Assembly: GCF_027922425.1 (NCBI RefSeq)
Contig: NZ_BSFQ01000004.1
Coordinates: 132,464-196,463 of the forward strand
Origin: Pseudonocardia halophobica
GTDB lineage: Bacteria > Actinomycetota > Actinomycetes > Mycobacteriales > Pseudonocardiaceae
DNA: 64,000 nucleotides
Reading direction: 5' to 3'
Shown here: piece after piece, positions 23,194 through 33,054 of the stretch
Layout: each line of letters begins with the position of its first letter
Numbering within the stretch: the stretch's first letter is position 1
Notes under the pieces: generated by a model
Told to the model about the DNA's origin: nothing
Databases searched by the model: none
Seen by the model: the letters and a program-made list of their open reading frames with translations, nothing else
Translations under genes and position numbers: made by a program

Positions 23194-25766
23194 CGGGCGC
23201 GGTCGTCGGGGCCGAGCAGGTCGGGCGCGCGGGCGGCCGCCTCCCGCCGGGTCGCGACGCCCAGCTTCTGCAGCACCGCGGACACGTGGTGGTCGACCGT
23301 GCGCACCGACAGCACGAGCGCGGCGGCGATCTCCGCGTTCGTGCGGCCGCGCGCGACCAGCCGGAGGATCTCGACCTGCCGGTCCGTCAGCCCCGCGGGG
23401 TTGTCGCGGGTGGCGGGCAGCGGGCCGCGCGGGATCCGGGTGATACCGAGGTCCCGCAGCCGCCGCCGGACGAGCAGGGCCGCGGGTTCCGCGCCCAGCT
23501 CGTCGAGCAGCTGCAGAGCCTGCAGCGTCGGCTCCGGCCGGCCGGACTCCGCGAGCTCGAGCGCCCGCTCGTAGGGGTCGCCGAGGTGCTCCCAGGCGGC
23601 GGCTGCGGCCCGCCAGTCGCCGCGCAGCCCGGCCGCGTACTCCTCGGGGCAGCCGGGGAAGGGCTCGGCCGGACGGCCGGCCCGGGCGAGGTAGCGCAGC
23701 AGCTCGCCGCGGTAGCGCTCCGCTCCTCGCCGCGCAGTGCGGGCGAGCACCGGGTCGACCGCGTCGGGGACCGGCTCGCCGGCGAGCCAGGCCTGCTCGA
23801 CGGCGGCGACCGCGGTCGGGGCCAACGCCTGCAGGATGTCCGCGCGGCGGGCCAGGTCCCACGAGCGGTCGAGCGAAGCGGCGGCGTCGGGCGCGCCGCG
23901 GCGGACCCGCAGCCGGGCGAGCAGCGGGAGGGTCTCGCGGCCGAGCACGCCGGCGTCCGGGACGGTGTCGACCAGCTCGGCGAGGCCCGCCTCGGCGTCC
24001 GCCCAGTCGCCGCGCACGGCCCGGAGCAGCAGGTCGTGGGCCTCGAGTGTGTAGGCGTGGGCGAGGAAGTCCGCCTCCCGGGTGCGGTCGAGGCCCTCGC
24101 TGACGGTCCGTTCCATCTCGGTGAACCGACCGGCCCGGCGCAGCCCCTTGACCATGCTCGTGTAGGCGCGCGCCACGTACTCCTGGTGCCCGATCGCCTC
24201 GGCCTCGCGCACACTGCGGCGCAGCAGCTCGAGGCCGGCCTCGGGCTCGCCGAGCTGGATCCGCGCGAGGCCCTGGTAGTTCAGGCACAGCGCCACCAGG
24301 TCCCGCCGGCCGACCTCGGCCGCCAGCTCCCGGGCCTCGGCCAGCTCGGCGAGCGCCTCCTCCTCGTGGTCGCTCAGCGCGAGCAGCACCCCGCGGTAGG
24401 TGCGCGCGAGGGCCAGCCGCGCCCGGTCCCCGGTGCCGGCGAGGGCCGCGAACGCGCGGTCCACCGTGGTCCGGGCCGCGGCCATGTCCGCCCGCATGTA
24501 CTGCTGCCGCGACAGCGTGACGAGCGCCTGGCCGAGCCGAGCGGGATCGCCCAGCTCCTCGCGCAGCCCGACGGCCCGTGCGGCGGCGTCGGCGGCCGCG
24601 TCGAACCGGTGTGCGTTGTAGAGCTCCCAGGCGTACTCCTCGAGGACCGCGGCCCGTTCCTCCACCGGCAGCGCGCCGATGTGCGGAAGGAGCAGCGTGT
24701 AGAAGTCGAGGGACTGCCGGTGGGCGCCTGCGGCGGCGGCGCGGGCGGCGGCAGGCCCGTGATCGACGACGACCGCGGTCGCCTTGCAGCGGGCCGCATG
24801 GTGGAGCACGCGCGCCAGGTCCGGATCGGGACCCGCCAGCAGCACCCGCACGACGTCGTCGTCGAGCCGCAGGCGGCGGGTGCGCGGCAGCGCCTCCTCG
24901 ACGGCCGTCCGCGCCAGCTCGTGCCGGAAGGCCAGCCCGCCGTCGCGGAGCTCGAGGAGGCCGAGCTCCTCGGCCGGCGCGGCGTCCGCCCGCCAGGCCG
25001 GGTGCAGGGCGTCGAGCAGGGAACCCTCGGCCCGTGCGGGCACGACGGCGACCCGGTCGACCAGGTCCCGCGGGCCCGGGTCGAGGCGCGCGAGCCGGCC
25101 CAGCACCGCCTCGCTGACCGACGCCGGCAGGCCGGCCCCGTCCGATCCCGCCGCCAGCAGCTCGGTCACCAGGAAGGGGTTGCCGCGCGTGCGCCCGTGC
25201 ACCCGCAGGCCCACGCCCCGGTCGCCGGCCAGCCCGAGCACCGCCTACAGCGAGAGCGGGGGCAGCGCGATCCGCACGGCCACCGGGGGCCGCAGCACGC
25301 CCAGCACGCGGCGCAGCGCGGTGGTGGGGCCGAGCTCGTCGTCCCGGTAGGTCAGCACCACGAGCGACGGGCACTGCTCCACCCGCCGGCCGAGGAAGGC
25401 GAGCAGGTCGAGGGTGGCCTCGTCGGCCCAGTGCACGTCCTCGACGACCAGCACGGACGGCGTCGCGAGCGCGTCGAGCAGGGCGTCGGCGATCTCGCCG
25501 GGCCCGCCGCCCAGCGCCGCCGCCAACGGGCCGCCGAGCGTGCGGGCGACGTCCCGGACCGGGCCGAGCGGGCCGGGGGTGAGGAGGTCGTCGCAGGCGC
25601 CGCGCAGCACCCGGACCGGCACGTCGGCGGTGAACGCCCGCACGAGCGAGGTCTTCCCGATGCCGGCCTCGCCCGCCACGAGCGCGACGCGTCCGGCGCC
25701 GCCCGTGGCGTCGGCGAGCGCGGCGCCGAGGAGGTCGAGCGCCGGCTGCCGTTCGAGGAGCGGCAT
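23187..25766 (-). pseudogene. LuxR-family ATPase regulator interrupted by an in-frame amber codon
   Basis: The intact form would be about 859 residues: an N-terminal AAA-type ATPase (Walker A VAGEAGIGKTSLVRAF; Walker B SVLVVEDVHWADEATLDLL), a long TPR-like middle, and a C-terminal LuxR helix-turn-helix (LTDRQVEILRLVARGRTNAE then SVRTVDHHVSAVLQKLGVAT). The frame is open throughout except for one TAG at 25245-25247, after about 173 codons, between IALPPLSL and the normal continuation AVLGLAGDRG. The codons on both sides are in the same frame and match the family. It is either a recent nonsense mutation, a sequencing error or a read-through site. A GTG six bases after the stop could restart the C-terminal part, giving a regulator without its ATPase. 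Confidence 0.88.
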
Positions 25767-25803
25767 GGTCAGGAGGGTAACGCCCGTCACTATCCTGGCG
25801 GCC

Positions 25804-27087
25804 GTGTCGGCGTCGACCGGAGCATCTGCGTCGGGGCCGGGGACTCCGGCCTCGCCCGAGCTCACGTTGCGGGCTCTCTCGCCGGGCCTGCTCGCGCTGC
25901 CCTGGGACCAGCCGCTCGGGGAGTGGAGCCCGGCCGAGGTCCCGTTGCGGGACATCGCCGTCGGGCCCAGCCGCCACCTCGTCCGGTTCGCGGGGTGCGA
26001 CGGCGTGCTGTGGGCGCTCAAGGAGCTGCCGCACCGGATCGCGCGCAAGGAGTACGCGGTGCTGCGTCGGCTCGAGGACCTCGCACTGCCGGCGGTGCGG
26101 CCCGCGGGCGTGGTGTTCCAGGCGGAGGACACCGCGATCCTCGTGACCCGCTACCTCGAGGGCTCGTGGCAGTACCGGCGGCTGTTCATGCGGCTGCCGC
26201 CGAACCGGCCCGCGCACCGCGCCCGGCTGTTCGACGCGATGGCCGGCCTGCTCGTCGAGCTGCACCGGCACGGGATCTTCTGGGGCGACTGCTCGCTGGC
26301 CAACACGCTCTTCTCCCGGGACGGCCAGATCCTGCAGGCCTGGCTGGTCGACGCCGAGACCAGCGAGGTCCATCCGTCCCTGTCCGACGGGCAGCGGCAG
26401 ATCGACCTGAACATCCTCGTCGAGAACGTCGCCGCCGGGATGATCGACCTGGCCGAGCGGCTGGACCGGCCGCCGGAGATCCACGAGCAGCTCATCGACG
26501 AGGCGCTCGCGATCCCCGGCCGGTACCGCGCGTTGTGGGAGGCCCTGCACGCGGAGCCGGTGTTCTCGTTCGGCGACCGCTACCGCGTCGAGGGCAAGAT
26601 CCGGGAGCTCAACGATCTGGGCTTCGCGGTCGAGGAGGTCACGCTGCGGCCGACCGGGGACGGGCCCGGCGCCCTGCGGCTGCAGGTCGCGGTGGGGGAC
26701 CGGCGGTTCCACGCGGACCAGCTGCGCGCGCTCACCGGGCTCGACGCCGGCGAGGGCCAGGCGCGGATCCTGCTCGGGGACCTGCACGCGTACCAGGCGT
26801 CCCTGTCCCGGCGTGGCGGACGCGAGGTCGGCGAGACCGAGGCCGCGACGCGGTGGCGGGACGCGGTGTTCGGGCCCGGGACCGCCCGGGCGCACGCCGC
26901 ACTCGGCGGCGTCGGGTCGCCGGTGCAGGCCTACTGCGACCTGCTCGAGGTGCGCTGGATCCTCAGCGAGCGGCAGGGGGCGGACGTCGGTGACGGGCGC
27001 GCCCTCGCCGCCCTCGCCGGTCGCGCGCCCACCGACTCCGCCGCCCGCGCGGCCGTCGCCGAACCGTCGGAGCCGTGCGAGGGGTAG
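25804..27087 (+). CDS. DUF4032 protein with kinase-like (Kdo/WaaP) domain
   Basis: A 427-residue protein. The N-terminal two thirds look like a lipopolysaccharide-kinase/Rio-type fold: VLWALKELPHRIARKEYAVL (putative ATP-binding Lys), a hinge near AILVTRYLEGSWQYRRLF, catalytic-loop-like LHRHGIFWGDCSLANTLFSR and the metal-binding D in WLVDAETSEVHPSLSDGQRQ. The C-terminal part, from KIRELNDLGFAVEEVTL, corresponds to DUF4032. The family is common in actinobacteria and its substrate is unknown. The start is GTG 25804, and the promoter region shared with the broken LuxR gene is only tens of bases long. It ends at a strong hairpin. Confidence 0.82.
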   Translation: MSASTGASASGPGTPASPELTLRALSPGLLALPWDQPLGEWSPAEVPLRDIAVGPSRHLVRFAGCDGVLWALKELPHRIARKEYAVLRRLEDLALPAVRPAGVVFQAEDTAILVTRYLEGSWQYRRLFMRLPPNRPAHRARLFDAMAGLLVELHRHGIFWGDCSLANTLFSRDGQILQAWLVDAETSEVHPSLSDGQRQIDLNILVENVAAGMIDLAERLDRPPEIHEQLIDEALAIPGRYRALWEALHAEPVFSFGDRYRVEGKIRELNDLGFAVEEVTLRPTGDGPGALRLQVAVGDRRFHADQLRALTGLDAGEGQARILLGDLHAYQASLSRRGGREVGETEAATRWRDAVFGPGTARAHAALGGVGSPVQAYCDLLEVRWILSERQGADVGDGRALAALAGRAPTDSAARAAVAEPSEPCEG

Positions 27088-27105
27088 GGGTCCGCTGTGA
27101 GAACG

Positions 27106-27146
27106 GGCGACGCCGGAGGGCCGGGCGTGGCACCTCCGGCGTCGCC
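27106..27146. terminator. Bidirectional hairpin terminator
   Basis: Perfect 14-bp arms (GGCGACGCCGGAGG and its complement) with a 13-base loop lie between the convergent DUF4032 and His-rich protein genes. Confidence 0.8.
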
Positions 27147-27157
27147 GGCGTGCGGTC

Positions 27158-27580
27158 CTACTGGATGGAGAACTCGCCGCTCGGGTCGACGGCCGGTGCC
27201 TCGGTGGCGGTCGGCGCGGCCGGCGGGTTCAGCACGCCGAGGATCGGCCCTAGCACGTCCGGCGCCCCGGTCGGCGCAGGCAGCGGGGAGCGCGGGAGGC
27301 CGCCCGGGCCGAGGGGGCCGTCGTGGGCGGGGCCGCGGGCGCCGTCGCAGCAGTTGTCGTGCTTCCTGTGCTTCTTGTGGTGGCCGTCGTGATCGCCCTT
27401 GTGGTGATCGCCCTTGTGGTGATCGCCGCCGTGGCCGTCCTTGTCGGCCTTCTCGCTGTGGCCGCCCTTCTCCGCGTGGCCGTCGTAGCCCCCGTCGCCG
27501 GCGAACGCCAGGCCCGGCGTGATCACCGCGAGGGGCAGGACAGCCGCACCGACCAGCGCGGCGCGAGTCGTCGTGCGCAT
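27158..27580 (-). CDS. Exported histidine/lysine-rich protein, possible metal binder
   Basis: A 140-residue protein with a Sec signal peptide: basic MRTTTRAALVGAAVLPLAVI then a cleavage site near LAFA-GDGG. The mature part starts with a low-complexity H/K/D/G segment (about residues 31-75) with runs such as GGDHHKGDHHKGDHDGHHKK, followed by a CC pair and a Pro/Ala-rich tail. Dense histidines with acidic residues suggest extracellular zinc, copper or nickel binding, but this rests on composition only. It converges on DUF4032 and shares its terminator. I do not recognise a family. Confidence 0.75.
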   Translation of the reverse strand: MRTTTRAALVGAAVLPLAVITPGLAFAGDGGYDGHAEKGGHSEKADKDGHGGDHHKGDHHKGDHDGHHKKHRKHDNCCDGARGPAHDGPLGPGGLPRSPLPAPTGAPDVLGPILGVLNPPAAPTATEAPAVDPSGEFSIQ

Positions 27581-27716
27581 GAGGAGCTCCTCTTCGTCCG
27601 TCCGGGGACGTCGTCGTCCCGCCTCCTCGTGCGGCGGCGGTGCCGGCGAGCGTCATCGGGTCCAACGGCCGCCCGTCGGGACGGGCGCGGGGCTCCACAC
27701 GAAGGAGTGAGCGCGT

Positions 27717-27971
27717 TCACCAGCCGCGGCGTGGGTCCCCCGCCGACGCGCGTGCGCGTGCGGACCGCCGGCGCACGGCCGCGACCATCAGGCCCAGCGC
27801 GAGGAGCCCGGGCCCGCAGTGCACGGCCAGCACCCCGGCCAGGCTCGGCCCGCCCCAGTCGTCGCGGTAGCTCGCCGGGTCGCCCAGGTCGATCACGAAC
27901 GGCTCCGCCACCGCGCGGCCGACGAGGTACAGCCCCACGATCATCGCCGTCACGAGCACCACATGCCTCAT
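27717..27971 (-). CDS. Small two-span membrane protein, 84 residues
   Basis: An 84-residue protein with two hydrophobic segments, VVLVTAMIVGLYLVGRAVAE and a span around LAGVLAVHCGPGLLALGLMV, joined by a loop with FVIDLGDPASYRDDWGGPS. A short basic tail (RRRSARARAS) suggests a cytoplasmic C-terminus. This pattern occurs in small actinobacterial membrane proteins of unknown role. The neighbours give no clue to function. Confidence 0.62.
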   Translation of the reverse strand: MRHVVLVTAMIVGLYLVGRAVAEPFVIDLGDPASYRDDWGGPSLAGVLAVHCGPGLLALGLMVAAVRRRSARARASAGDPRRGW

Positions 27972-28004
27972 GCCGCGGACGCTAGGCGCGGGGCCGGGCC
28001 CCGA

Positions 28005-29264
28005 TCACTGCAGCACACCCCCGGGTTCGGGGTGGGGTGGGCTCGTGCGCGGCCTGACGGTGTGGAGGAACAGCACGTCGTCGACCTCGTCGAGGAGGGT
28101 GTCGTCGGCCGGAATGTAGGCCGGGTTCGTGCTGCTCCGGGTCGTGGCCGCCCGGCGGAGCGCGTGCGCCGGCAGGAGGTGGATGCCGGGCGGCAACGCG
28201 CGGTGGAGGGCGCCCTCGACGGTGCCCGGCGGTGGCGCGGGGATGTCGTGGTGGGCGGCCTCGCCGAGGACGCACGCGATGGCGCGGTAGGCGTCGCCGA
28301 AACGGTCGGCGAGGTGCGCGCCGGCGGGCTGCCAGCGGAGGGTCGTCGGGCCGAGCGTCATCCCGGTGGTGCCTGTGCGCAGGTGCTGGTTGTGGGCGAA
28401 CACGAGGGTGGGGCCGTGGTCCGCGATCGCCTCGAGGTTGTCCGCCATCGCCGTGTCGCGGAGGGTGGCGAGGCGGTCCCAGCGGTGCCCGGTGTCCTGC
28501 GCCATGACCCGGTGGTAGGCGAGCAGGTCCGCGGCGGTGCGGGCGGCGAGGACGGCGTCCTCCAGGACGGCCGGGTCGACGACGGGCCGCAGGCGCGGTA
28601 TCTCGCCGGCGAGGGTGCGGCGCAGGTCGTCGGTGATCGCGCGCAGGTCGCGGACCCGGGGCTCGCCGCCGATCGAGCGGCCGGGGTCCATCGCCGCGGC
28701 CGGGTCCTCCCACGGCCCGTCGGCGCCGAGCAGCCGGTCGAGCGTGTCCCACGGAGGGAGGTCGGCGTCGTGGCCGAGGTGGGTGTGCAGGAAGCCGTGC
28801 AGCACGGTGAGCGCGGGGCGCGGACTGGGCGCCGCCATCATCTCGACGGCCGCGTCGAAGCCCGCGAACCGGAGGCGCCGCGCGTCGGTGCGGTGCCGGT
28901 TCTGTTCGCGCATCCAGCGGATCAGCGCGCGGTTGGCGGGGGAGGCGCCGAAGCCGTGGGTGAAGCCGGCGGCCATGACCCCGTCCTCGGGAGCGTCGCC
29001 GCCGGCGACGTACCCGTCGACGACACGACCGTGCCAGGCGCTGGACTCCGGGGCGATCGTGGTGAAGCCCGCCCGCTCGACGAGGGCAGCGAAGACGGCG
29101 TTGCGGAGGAGGCCGAACTCCTCCTCGCCGTGCAGCGGCTCCCCGAACCCGAGCAGCCGTGGTGGGTGCGGCAGGCCGGCGATGCGGGTGGCGAGCCGTG
29201 CGGCGAGCCCCTCGTGGTCGTCGGCGTCGACGCTGATCAGGGGAGTGGGGATGCCGCTGGTCAT
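28005..29264 (-). CDS. Erythromycin esterase family protein
   Basis: A 419-residue member of the erythromycin esterase superfamily (PF05139). Key blocks: LLGFGEPLHGEEEFGLLRNA (the G-E-x2-H-G active-site region), TTIAPESSAWHGRVVDGYVA, and TLVFAHNQHLRTGTTGM with the catalytic-type H. Members hydrolyse macrolide lactones or other esters, and many chromosomal ones have no known resistance role, so macrolide resistance should not be assumed. ATG 29264 has GGAAGGA upstream. It is a single gene, with about 150 bases of non-coding DNA upstream in which I see no feature. Confidence 0.85.
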   Translation of the reverse strand: MTSGIPTPLISVDADDHEGLAARLATRIAGLPHPPRLLGFGEPLHGEEEFGLLRNAVFAALVERAGFTTIAPESSAWHGRVVDGYVAGGDAPEDGVMAAGFTHGFGASPANRALIRWMREQNRHRTDARRLRFAGFDAAVEMMAAPSPRPALTVLHGFLHTHLGHDADLPPWDTLDRLLGADGPWEDPAAAMDPGRSIGGEPRVRDLRAITDDLRRTLAGEIPRLRPVVDPAVLEDAVLAARTAADLLAYHRVMAQDTGHRWDRLATLRDTAMADNLEAIADHGPTLVFAHNQHLRTGTTGMTLGPTTLRWQPAGAHLADRFGDAYRAIACVLGEAAHHDIPAPPPGTVEGALHRALPPGIHLLPAHALRRAATTRSSTNPAYIPADDTLLDEVDDVLFLHTVRPRTSPPHPEPGGVLQ

Positions 29265-29415
29265 GCGGGGTCCTTCCGGAGCGAGGCGGGGCGCGTGACC
29301 AGTTCGACCGTAGCTGTGAACCAACGGGTTGAAGCTTGGGAAGCAGGACTGCAGGAAAGAGCCCGATCACCCTCCACCGCACGCTGAGCCCCGCCGGGCG
29401 CCGCGAGCCGGAGGG

Positions 29416-30727
29416 CTACGCGAATTCAGGGAGGCGCCGTGCTTCATGGGCACGGGTGGCGTCCCACGTCCGTGGTCGCCTGCGGGGTATCTGGTCGGGG
29501 TCGATCCAGGCGGGCGGGAGGAACTCCGGGATCCCGTCGCGCAGGCGCACCACCCAGTCCGTGGAGTGGATCTGGCGGTGGTGGGCCTTGCACAGCATGA
29601 CCAGGTTGCCCAGCGCGGTGGGTCCGCCGTGCTCCCACGGGATGAGGTGGTGGATTTCGCACCAGGATGGTGGGCGGTCGCAGCCGGGATGCGCGCAACC
29701 GCCGTCGCGGGAGGTCACTGCGCGGCGCAGCCCGTCGGGGATCGAGCGGGTGAGCCGGCCGACGTCCAGCGGCTGACCCTGCCCGTCGAGCACCATCGGC
29801 ACCACAGTCGCAGGCCAGCTGCCGCAGCGCGGTCGGCGAGAGCTGCCCGGCGAACTCCAACATCCCGGCCCGGGCCCGGTGCTGCAGGTCCTCGAGCCGG
29901 ATCTGCACGGTCAGGGTCGGGCGGCGCCCACCCACCGACGGCAGCTCGCCGTGCTCGAGCACCCAGCCGCACACCTCGGCCAGCGCCTCGGCCTGGCGTT
30001 CGGCGGCGGTGCGGTCGTCGTCGGCGGTCAGGGGCGCGGCTTGGGCATCGAGGGCCGTCGCGATCGCCTCGAACAGCGCGGCGTCGTCGTAGCGGCCGAC
30101 CAGCCGCCCGCCGGGTTTGGTGGCGAACCGGGTCAGGCGGAGTTCGTTGACCTGCGGCGGCGGGCCATCGTCGGGTTCGGGGCCGTCGGCGTCGAGCGCG
30201 TCGAGGAGCGCGGTGCCCCACTGCTGCAGCTCCCGCGGGGTGTAGGTGGCGGCGGCGCCGGCCAGCTGGATCTCCGCGCCGGCCCAGATTTCTGGGGAGA
30301 GCCGGCCGGCGGGCGGCGAGGCCAACAGTCGGGCGACCACCGCGACGTGGGCGAGGGAGGTGTCCCCGGCGGCGAACACGTCCGCGGTCGCCGGCAACCG
30401 CGCCGGCAGCGCCGCGCCGTCGAGCCCGACCCGTGGGCAGACCGCCTCGGCCACCGCTCCCCGCTGCGCGGCGACCCCGCGATCGAGCCGCAGCAGATCC
30501 TGCAGCGCCCGGGTCGGCGAGGCGTAGCCGTGCTCGGCGAAGGTGCCGTGCCGGTCGAGCCCGGCCACCGCGTCGACCCCGATCCGCTCCAGCCGCCGCG
30601 TGACCGTCTCGCCGATCGTCACGACCTCGACCAGCTCGGCCGCCGAGGCCTGCCCGACCGCGGCCGCGAGCGCGTCGACGCCCTCGTCCAGGAGGCGGCG
30701 CGCGTCGGCGACCGGGCTGGGGAGCAT
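29416..30727 (-). pseudogene. DUF222/HNH endonuclease-domain protein (13E12-type), frameshifted
   Basis: A 13E12-type actinobacterial protein: N-terminal DUF222 (begins MLPSPVADARRLLDEGVDAL; RHGTFAEHGYASPTRALQDL) and C-terminal HNH nuclease (CAHPGCDRPPSWCEIHHLIP, then HGGPTALGNLVMLCKAHHRQ). The first 306 or so codons lie in one frame up to LRQLACD, and the HNH part continues from VVPMVLDGQG in another frame. The break is at about 29806-29811. Family members usually read LACDA-x-VVP, so adding one more GCGAC unit would restore the frame; a 5-bp slippage deletion is likely. The HNH half could still be made from GTG 29805. An SOS-box-like palindrome precedes the gene. Confidence 0.85.
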
Positions 30728-30740
30728 GATCCGAGACTAC

Positions 30741-30756
30741 TCGAACACGTATTCGA
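30741..30756 (-). promoter_or_regulatory. LexA/SOS-box-like palindrome
   Basis: TCGAACACGTATTCGA differs from the actinobacterial LexA consensus TCGAAC-n4-GTTCGA at one base, 14 bases upstream of the DUF222/HNH start. SOS control of 13E12 genes is known in Mycobacterium tuberculosis. Confidence 0.7.
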
Positions 30757-31097
30757 ACACAAGGTAAAGTACGCAGCTCAAGTGCCCTCCACTCCGTTGG
30801 GGGCGCCGTCCCACGAGTTCGAGCCTTCGAGGCCCACCCTCAGCCCTGCACGCCCGAACCGTCCGCTCCGGCATGCCCCGCGCTGCCCGTCCCGCGCCGC
30901 CCGCCATGCACCGCGTCGACCGTCCCCCTCGGACCGAATTGCGCGGTGCTGTCTCGGGTGCGCCGGGCGATGCACGGCACCCCGGCGTCCCCCATCCCTC
31001 CTCCCGCTTCGTCCCGGCGCCCTGCCCCCCGCCTCCGCGAACCGGACGAAACGCCGAGCTCCTGTTCCGGCGGCGCGATCAGGGGGATGCTGCCGCC
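30757..31097. other. Non-coding leader of the APC permease
   Basis: This stretch, between the SOS-box-like site and the permease start, holds no gene I can support. It ends with AGGGGGA as the ribosome site of the permease. I looked for a cyclic-di-AMP riboswitch, which often precedes KimA-type transporters, and could not recognise its conserved elements by eye. Confidence 0.4.
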
Positions 31098-33053
31098 GTG
31101 GGCGTGATCGAGAGCGGCAGGCACCGGGTCGGGGGCTGGCTGCTGCAGGGCGAGGGCCGGCGCTCGCGGCAGGGTCCGCACACCCACCCGCCCGAGCCGG
31201 AGAAGCGGCACCCGTGGTGGCGGGTCATGTGTCTCACCGGCGTCGACTACTTCAGCACCCTGGGCTACCAGCCGGGCATCGCGGCGCTGGCGGCCGGCGT
31301 GCTGAGTCCGTTGGCGACCGTCGTCCTGGTGCTGGTCACGCTGCTCGGCGCCCTGCCCGTCTACCGCCGCGTGGCGCGCGAGAGCCCGCGCGGTGAGGGC
31401 TCGATCGCCATGCTCGAGCGGCTGCTGCCCTTCTGGCGCGGCAAGGTGTTCGTGCTGGTCCTGCTCGGGTTCGCCGCCACCGACTTCCTCATCACGATGA
31501 CCCTCTCGGCCGCCGACGCCACCGCGCACGTCGTCGAGAACCCGCTGGTCCCGCAGCTGTTCGACGGCCACAACGTCGGGATCACGCTGTTCCTGCTCGC
31601 CCTGCTGGGGGCGGTCTTCCTGGCCGGGTTCGGCGAGGCGATCCGGATCGCCGTCGTGCTCGTGGCGGTCTACCTGGGCCTCAACGCCGTGGTGATCGTC
31701 GACGGGCTGTGGCGCATCGCGACCGAGCCGAACGTCGTCGCCGACTGGACGCGGCTGCTGGAGCTGCAGTACCCGAACCCGTTCCTGGCCGTCGCGGTGG
31801 CGCTGGTCGTGTTCCCGAAGCTCGCGCTGGGCCTGTCCGGCTTCGAGACCGGCGTGTCGGTGATGCCGCTGATCAAGGGCGGGCCGGACGACACCGAACA
31901 GCGCCCGGCCGGCCGGATCGCCGGGGCGCGGAAGCTGCTCACGACCGCCGCGCTGATCATGAGCACGTTCCTGGTGACGTCGAGCGTGGTCGTGACGCTC
32001 CTCGTCCCCGCCCCCGAGCTCGCGCCCGGCGGCCCCGCCAACGGCCGGGCCCTGGCCTACCTCGCGCACGAGTACCTCGGCCCCGCGTTCGGCACGGTGT
32101 ACGACCTGTCGACGATCGTGATCCTCTGGTTCGCCGGCGCCTCGGCGATGGCCGGCCTGCTGAACCTCGTGCCGCGCTACCTGCCGCGCTACGGCATGGC
32201 GCCGCACTGGGCGCGGGCGGTGCGGCCGCTCGTGCTCGTGGTCACCGCGATCGCGTTCCTGGTCACCGTGCTGTTCGACGCGGACGTCGACGCCCAGGGC
32301 GGCGCGTACGCCACCGGCGTCCTGGTCCTCATGACCTCGGCGGCGATCGCCGTGGCGCTCTCGGCGCGGCGCAAGAGCAGCCGGAAGATCTTCGCCGGCT
32401 TCGCGGTGGTGTCGCTGGTCTTCGTCTACACGACGGTCCTCAACATCGCCGAGCGGCCGGAGGGCGTGAAGATCGCGGCCTGTTTCATCGTCGGGATCCT
32501 CGTGGTCTCGTTCGCCTCGCGGGTGGTGCGCGCCTTCGAGCTGCGGGTGACCGGCGTCGAGCTCGACGACACCGCCCGCGGCTTCCTCGACTCGTGCGCC
32601 CCGGGCCCGGTCCGGCTCGTCGCGCACGAACCGCGGCCGGGGGAGGCCTCCAGCCCCGCCCGCGACGAGGAGTACCGGGAGAAGCTCGCCGAGGAGCGCG
32701 AGGACCACAACATCCCGGATCCCGACAAGGTGCTGCTCGTCGAGGTCCGGATCACCGACCCGTCGGAGTTCGAGACCTCGCTCAACGTCGTCGGCGAGCA
32801 GCGCGGGCCGTACCGCGTCCTGTGCACCGAGGCCCCCTCCGCGCCGAACGCGATCGCGGCCCTCCTCATGACCATCCGCGACCTCACCGGGAAGCCGCCG
32901 CACGTCTACTTCGACTGGACCGAGGGCAACCCGGTCCTGCACCTGCTCCGGTACCTGTTCACCGGCCAGGGCGAGGTGGCCCCGGTGACCCGCGAGATCC
33001 TCCGGGAGGCCGAGCCCGACCTGCGCCGGCGCCCCGCGGTGCACGTGGGGTGA
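31098..33053 (+). CDS. APC-family permease (KimA/YdaO-like potassium transporter)
   Basis: A 651-residue APC-superfamily permease with about 12 membrane spans and a soluble C-terminal domain of about 150 residues. [20 protein letters not shown] is the unwound first span, [20 protein letters not shown] follows, and [20 protein letters not shown] is span 6-like. The tail ([40 protein letters not shown]) fits the KimA-type high-affinity potassium importers, which are inhibited by cyclic-di-AMP in Bacillus. Annotation as amino acid permease is the alternative. GTG 31098 is chosen because AGGGGGA lies 10 bases upstream. Its stop nearly touches that of the convergent old yellow enzyme. Confidence 0.83.
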   Translation: MGVIESGRHRVGGWLLQGEGRRSRQGPHTHPPEPEKRHPWWRVMCLTGVDYFSTLGYQPGIAALAAGVLSPLATVVLVLVTLLGALPVYRRVARESPRGEGSIAMLERLLPFWRGKVFVLVLLGFAATDFLITMTLSAADATAHVVENPLVPQLFDGHNVGITLFLLALLGAVFLAGFGEAIRIAVVLVAVYLGLNAVVIVDGLWRIATEPNVVADWTRLLELQYPNPFLAVAVALVVFPKLALGLSGFETGVSVMPLIKGGPDDTEQRPAGRIAGARKLLTTAALIMSTFLVTSSVVVTLLVPAPELAPGGPANGRALAYLAHEYLGPAFGTVYDLSTIVILWFAGASAMAGLLNLVPRYLPRYGMAPHWARAVRPLVLVVTAIAFLVTVLFDADVDAQGGAYATGVLVLMTSAAIAVALSARRKSSRKIFAGFAVVSLVFVYTTVLNIAERPEGVKIAACFIVGILVVSFASRVVRAFELRVTGVELDDTARGFLDSCAPGPVRLVAHEPRPGEASSPARDEEYREKLAEEREDHNIPDPDKVLLVEVRITDPSEFETSLNVVGEQRGPYRVLCTEAPSAPNAIAALLMTIRDLTGKPPHVYFDWTEGNPVLHLLRYLFTGQGEVAPVTREILREAEPDLRRRPAVHVG

Positions 33054-33054
33054 G

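Noticed and set aside
23170..26895. Very long open frames on both strands over the LuxR gene and elsewhere, some above 1000 codons
   Set aside because: They are shadows caused by high GC content: arginine-, alanine- and proline-rich sequence without family motifs, lying over genes with clear domains.
28005..29264. Macrolide resistance gene
   Set aside because: Family membership alone does not show resistance; there is no mobile context or resistance regulator, and many chromosomal members have other roles.
30757..31097. Cyclic-di-AMP riboswitch before the KimA-like permease
   Set aside because: Length and context would fit, but I could not identify the conserved riboswitch segments by eye. 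A covariance-model search would decide.
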